Below are positions 5,424 through 5,432 of a DNA stretch of 5,432 bases, one piece after another. Every line of letters begins with the position of its first letter. Position 1 is the stretch's first letter. The translations under genes and the position numbers were made by a program. Source of the DNA: JACCXJ01 sp052387115 (GTDB lineage: Bacteria > Pseudomonadota > Gammaproteobacteria > JACCXJ01); the NCBI GenBank assembly GCA_052387115.1, contig JBQTJM010000066.1:1-5432 (forward strand), written 5' to 3'. Under the pieces are notes generated by a model, which ran no database searches, was not told the DNA's origin, and saw nothing but the letters and a program-made list of their open reading frames with translations.

Positions 5424-5432
5424 GAGCAACCG

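Noticed and set aside
5223..5429. 68-codon minus-strand frame at the right edge
   Set aside because: It runs through the hairpin cluster and into the J-domain gene, so its residues probably reflect palindromic repeats and not a protein.

Overview
The window looks like chromosomal DNA of a GC-rich proteobacterium. A gammaproteobacterium is most likely, because the cvpA-purF order is typical of that class and the PurF begins directly at MCGIVGI with no propeptide and follows the Escherichia coli-type sequence closely. I cannot name the genus. There is no integrase, transposase, tRNA, rRNA or CRISPR array. The genes read as ordinary, ungapped coding sequence.

Layout. (1) Bases 1-185 are the C-terminal end of an E2 acyltransferase of a 2-oxo acid dehydrogenase complex, followed by a stem-loop. 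(2) A short intergenic region has an extended -10 promoter and a thrice-repeated 10-mer. It leads into a tight plus-strand operon: cvpA (membrane protein), purF (first committed step of purine synthesis) and a small predicted lipoprotein gene. The gaps are 15 and 13 nt. (3) Bases 2831-3357 hold no convincing gene. They do contain an FNR/CRP-type palindrome and two strong hairpins, so a non-coding transcript is conceivable. (4) A minus-strand DUF427 gene follows, facing away from (5) a plus-strand two-gene unit encoding a cytosolic von Willebrand factor A (VWA)-like protein with a DATAS metal-site motif and a membrane-anchored C-terminal J-domain protein. The start of the second gene lies 3 nt after the stop of the first. 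(6) The last 170 bases are non-coding and dense in hairpins. They include a minus-strand intrinsic-terminator shape and a cluster resembling a dispersed palindromic repeat.

How the genes fit together. CvpA and PurF are a conserved pair whose functional link is not understood. The lipoprotein appears co-transcribed but has no recognised role. The VWA and J-domain proteins are almost certainly co-translated and probably work together: the J domain would recruit an Hsp70 (DnaK) to the inner membrane, and the VWA protein would be a partner or client-binding factor. This pair, the hairpin cluster at the right end and the FNR-type box without an obvious target gene are the parts most worth a second look.
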